From Limanda limanda (Eukaryota > Chordata > Actinopteri > Pleuronectiformes > Pleuronectidae), in assembly GCF_963576545.1 (NCBI RefSeq), contig NW_026870572.1, positions 1 through 64,000 of the forward strand: DNA of 64,000 nucleotides, read 5' to 3'. This document shows positions 63,604-64,000 of the stretch, one piece after another. The notes under the pieces are model-generated. The model was not told the DNA's origin and ran no database searches. It was given only the letters and a program-made list of their open reading frames with translations. How positions within the stretch are numbered: the first letter of the stretch is position 1; each line of letters starts with the position of its first letter. The translations under genes and the position numbers were made by a program.

Positions 63604-64000
63604 GAGATATTCTTGAATAACTTTTTTTGTGAAGGTCGGAGAGACTTGCAAGTAGGCTCTACCCCCACTAAATGGGGTTGCGCGCATCGATCGGTACCAT
63701 CCTTGAGCTTCTCCGACTTTCGGAAGGGTTAGGGTTAGGGTTAGGGATGAAAGCACATAGGAGAAAGAGATATTCTTGAATAACTTTTTTTGTGAAGGTC
63801 GGAGAGACTTGCAAGTAGGCTCTACCCCCACTAAATGGGGTAGCGCGCATCGATCGGTACCATCCTTGAGCTTCTCCGACTTTCGGAAGGGTTAGGGTTA
63901 GGGTTAGGGATGAAAGCACATAGGAGAAAGAGATATTCTTGAATAACTTTTTTTGTGAAGGTCGGAGAGACTTGGAAAGTGGTTGCATCTGGACTAATTT
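63604..64000 (+). repeat. Right end: A, A and a truncated B
   Basis: Units 63604 (T76) and 63767 are full A; a B starts at 63930 and is cut after 71 bases. By analogy with 57170 a third 6434-bp copy would start with four A, but here B comes after two, so the pattern changes at this point to a further AAB trimer. Confidence 0.9.

Larger units (their letters stand above)
1..64000 (+). repeat. Satellite DNA array of A (163 bp) and B (155 bp) monomers filling the window
   Basis: The same roughly 160-bp unit recurs head to tail from the first to the last base with no inversion and no unique insertion. Units are set at the shared GAGATATTC motif (first at 3, last at 63930). I count 294 A units, 103 complete B units, one A/B chimera and one truncated B. 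Their lengths (163, 157, 164, 165, 155 and 153 bp) add up exactly to the 63927 bp between the first and last unit start. Two B units are never adjacent; the only near-exception is the chimera, whose B tail follows a B. The array runs off both window ends, so its full size and chromosomal site are unknown. Unit length is close to one nucleosome, as in many centromeric and subtelomeric satellites; that role is inference. Repeated seeding by unequal exchange is evident from the nested duplications listed separately. Confidence 0.98.

Noticed and set aside
1..64000. CRISPR array
   Set aside because: Repeats are directly adjacent at 155-163 bp with no unique spacers, and there are no cas genes; this is satellite DNA.
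1..64000. CENP-B box
   Set aside because: I looked for the nTTCGnnnnAnnCGGGn pattern around the TTTCGGAAGGG and other TTCG sites on both strands. The fixed A and CGGG positions do not match.
1..64000. True chromosome-end telomere
   Set aside because: No pure TTAGGG stretch longer than three hexamers exists here; all are embedded in the monomer. A terminal location remains possible outside the window.
1..64000. Transposon or rDNA spacer origin
   Set aside because: No terminal inverted repeats, target-site duplications, transposase or reverse transcriptase frames, and no rRNA sequence. An origin from an rDNA spacer or an element cannot be excluded but nothing in the window supports it.
1..64000. 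Assigning an organism from the TTAGGG motif
   Set aside because: The motif is shared by vertebrates, other animals, many fungi, kinetoplastids and some plants, and I do not recognise the monomer body. A library search of the A and B consensus would decide.

Overview
The whole 64 kb window is one uninterrupted head-to-tail satellite DNA array. I see no protein-coding gene, RNA gene, transposon or unique sequence. Two related monomers build it. Type A is 163 bp and carries the telomere-type tract GGG(TTAGGG)3. Type B is 155 bp, is colinear with A without gaps over its first 123 bp (24 differences by my hand alignment), and has an unrelated 32-bp tail in place of A's 40-bp telomeric tail. Setting unit starts at the shared GAGATATTC motif, I count 398 complete units from base 3 to base 63929: 294 A (268 of 163 bp, 20 of 157 bp lacking one TTAGGG, 5 of 164 bp, 1 of 165 bp), 103 B (102 of 155 bp, 1 of 153 bp) and one A/B chimera of 155 bp. 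A 399th unit, a B, is cut by the window end. These lengths add up exactly to the span.

A satellite of this size with higher-order repeats and TTAGGG telomere-type motifs means a eukaryotic nuclear chromosome. TTAGGG telomeres occur in vertebrates, many other animals, many fungi, kinetoplastids and others, so the lineage cannot be fixed from this window. A subtelomeric, pericentromeric or centromeric site is possible, but no flanking sequence is present to decide. All TTAGGG tracts (about 860 hexamers) lie on the + strand, so there is no inversion anywhere.

Layout, as numbers of A units between successive B units. (1) 1-12675: irregular runs of 1-6 A, with local 807-bp (AAAAB) and 481-bp (AAB) tandems and one A/B recombinant at 10426-10580. 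(2) 12676-23877: a roughly 5-kb segment duplicated at 5458-bp spacing; its second copy holds a further 1431-bp tandem duplication and a 644-bp loss. (3) 23878-26926: four 481-bp AAB trimers, then irregular units. (4) 26927-40260: 14/15-mer higher-order repeats (runs 5-2-2-1 or 5-3-2-1, 2245-2413 bp), preceded by and overlapping a 4016-bp-spaced duplication. (5) 40261-54925: seven consecutive 13-mer higher-order repeats (runs 4-4-2) of 2095 bp, total exactly 14665 bp, with alternating subtypes that reveal a 4190-bp dimer. (6) 54926-64000: a 2244-bp variant (runs 4-2-2-2), two more 2095-bp repeats, a second 2244-bp variant, then the cut end. The blocks 50736-57169 and 57170-63603 form a 6434-bp tandem duplication sharing every marker variant I followed.

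The long minus-strand open frames are a by-product of the repeat and are not annotated as genes. The most interesting content is the telomere/satellite hybrid monomer, the very dense and regularly spaced G-quadruplex-type tracts, the nested 163/155 > 2095 > 4190 > 6434 bp hierarchy, and the recombination history that the marker variants record.
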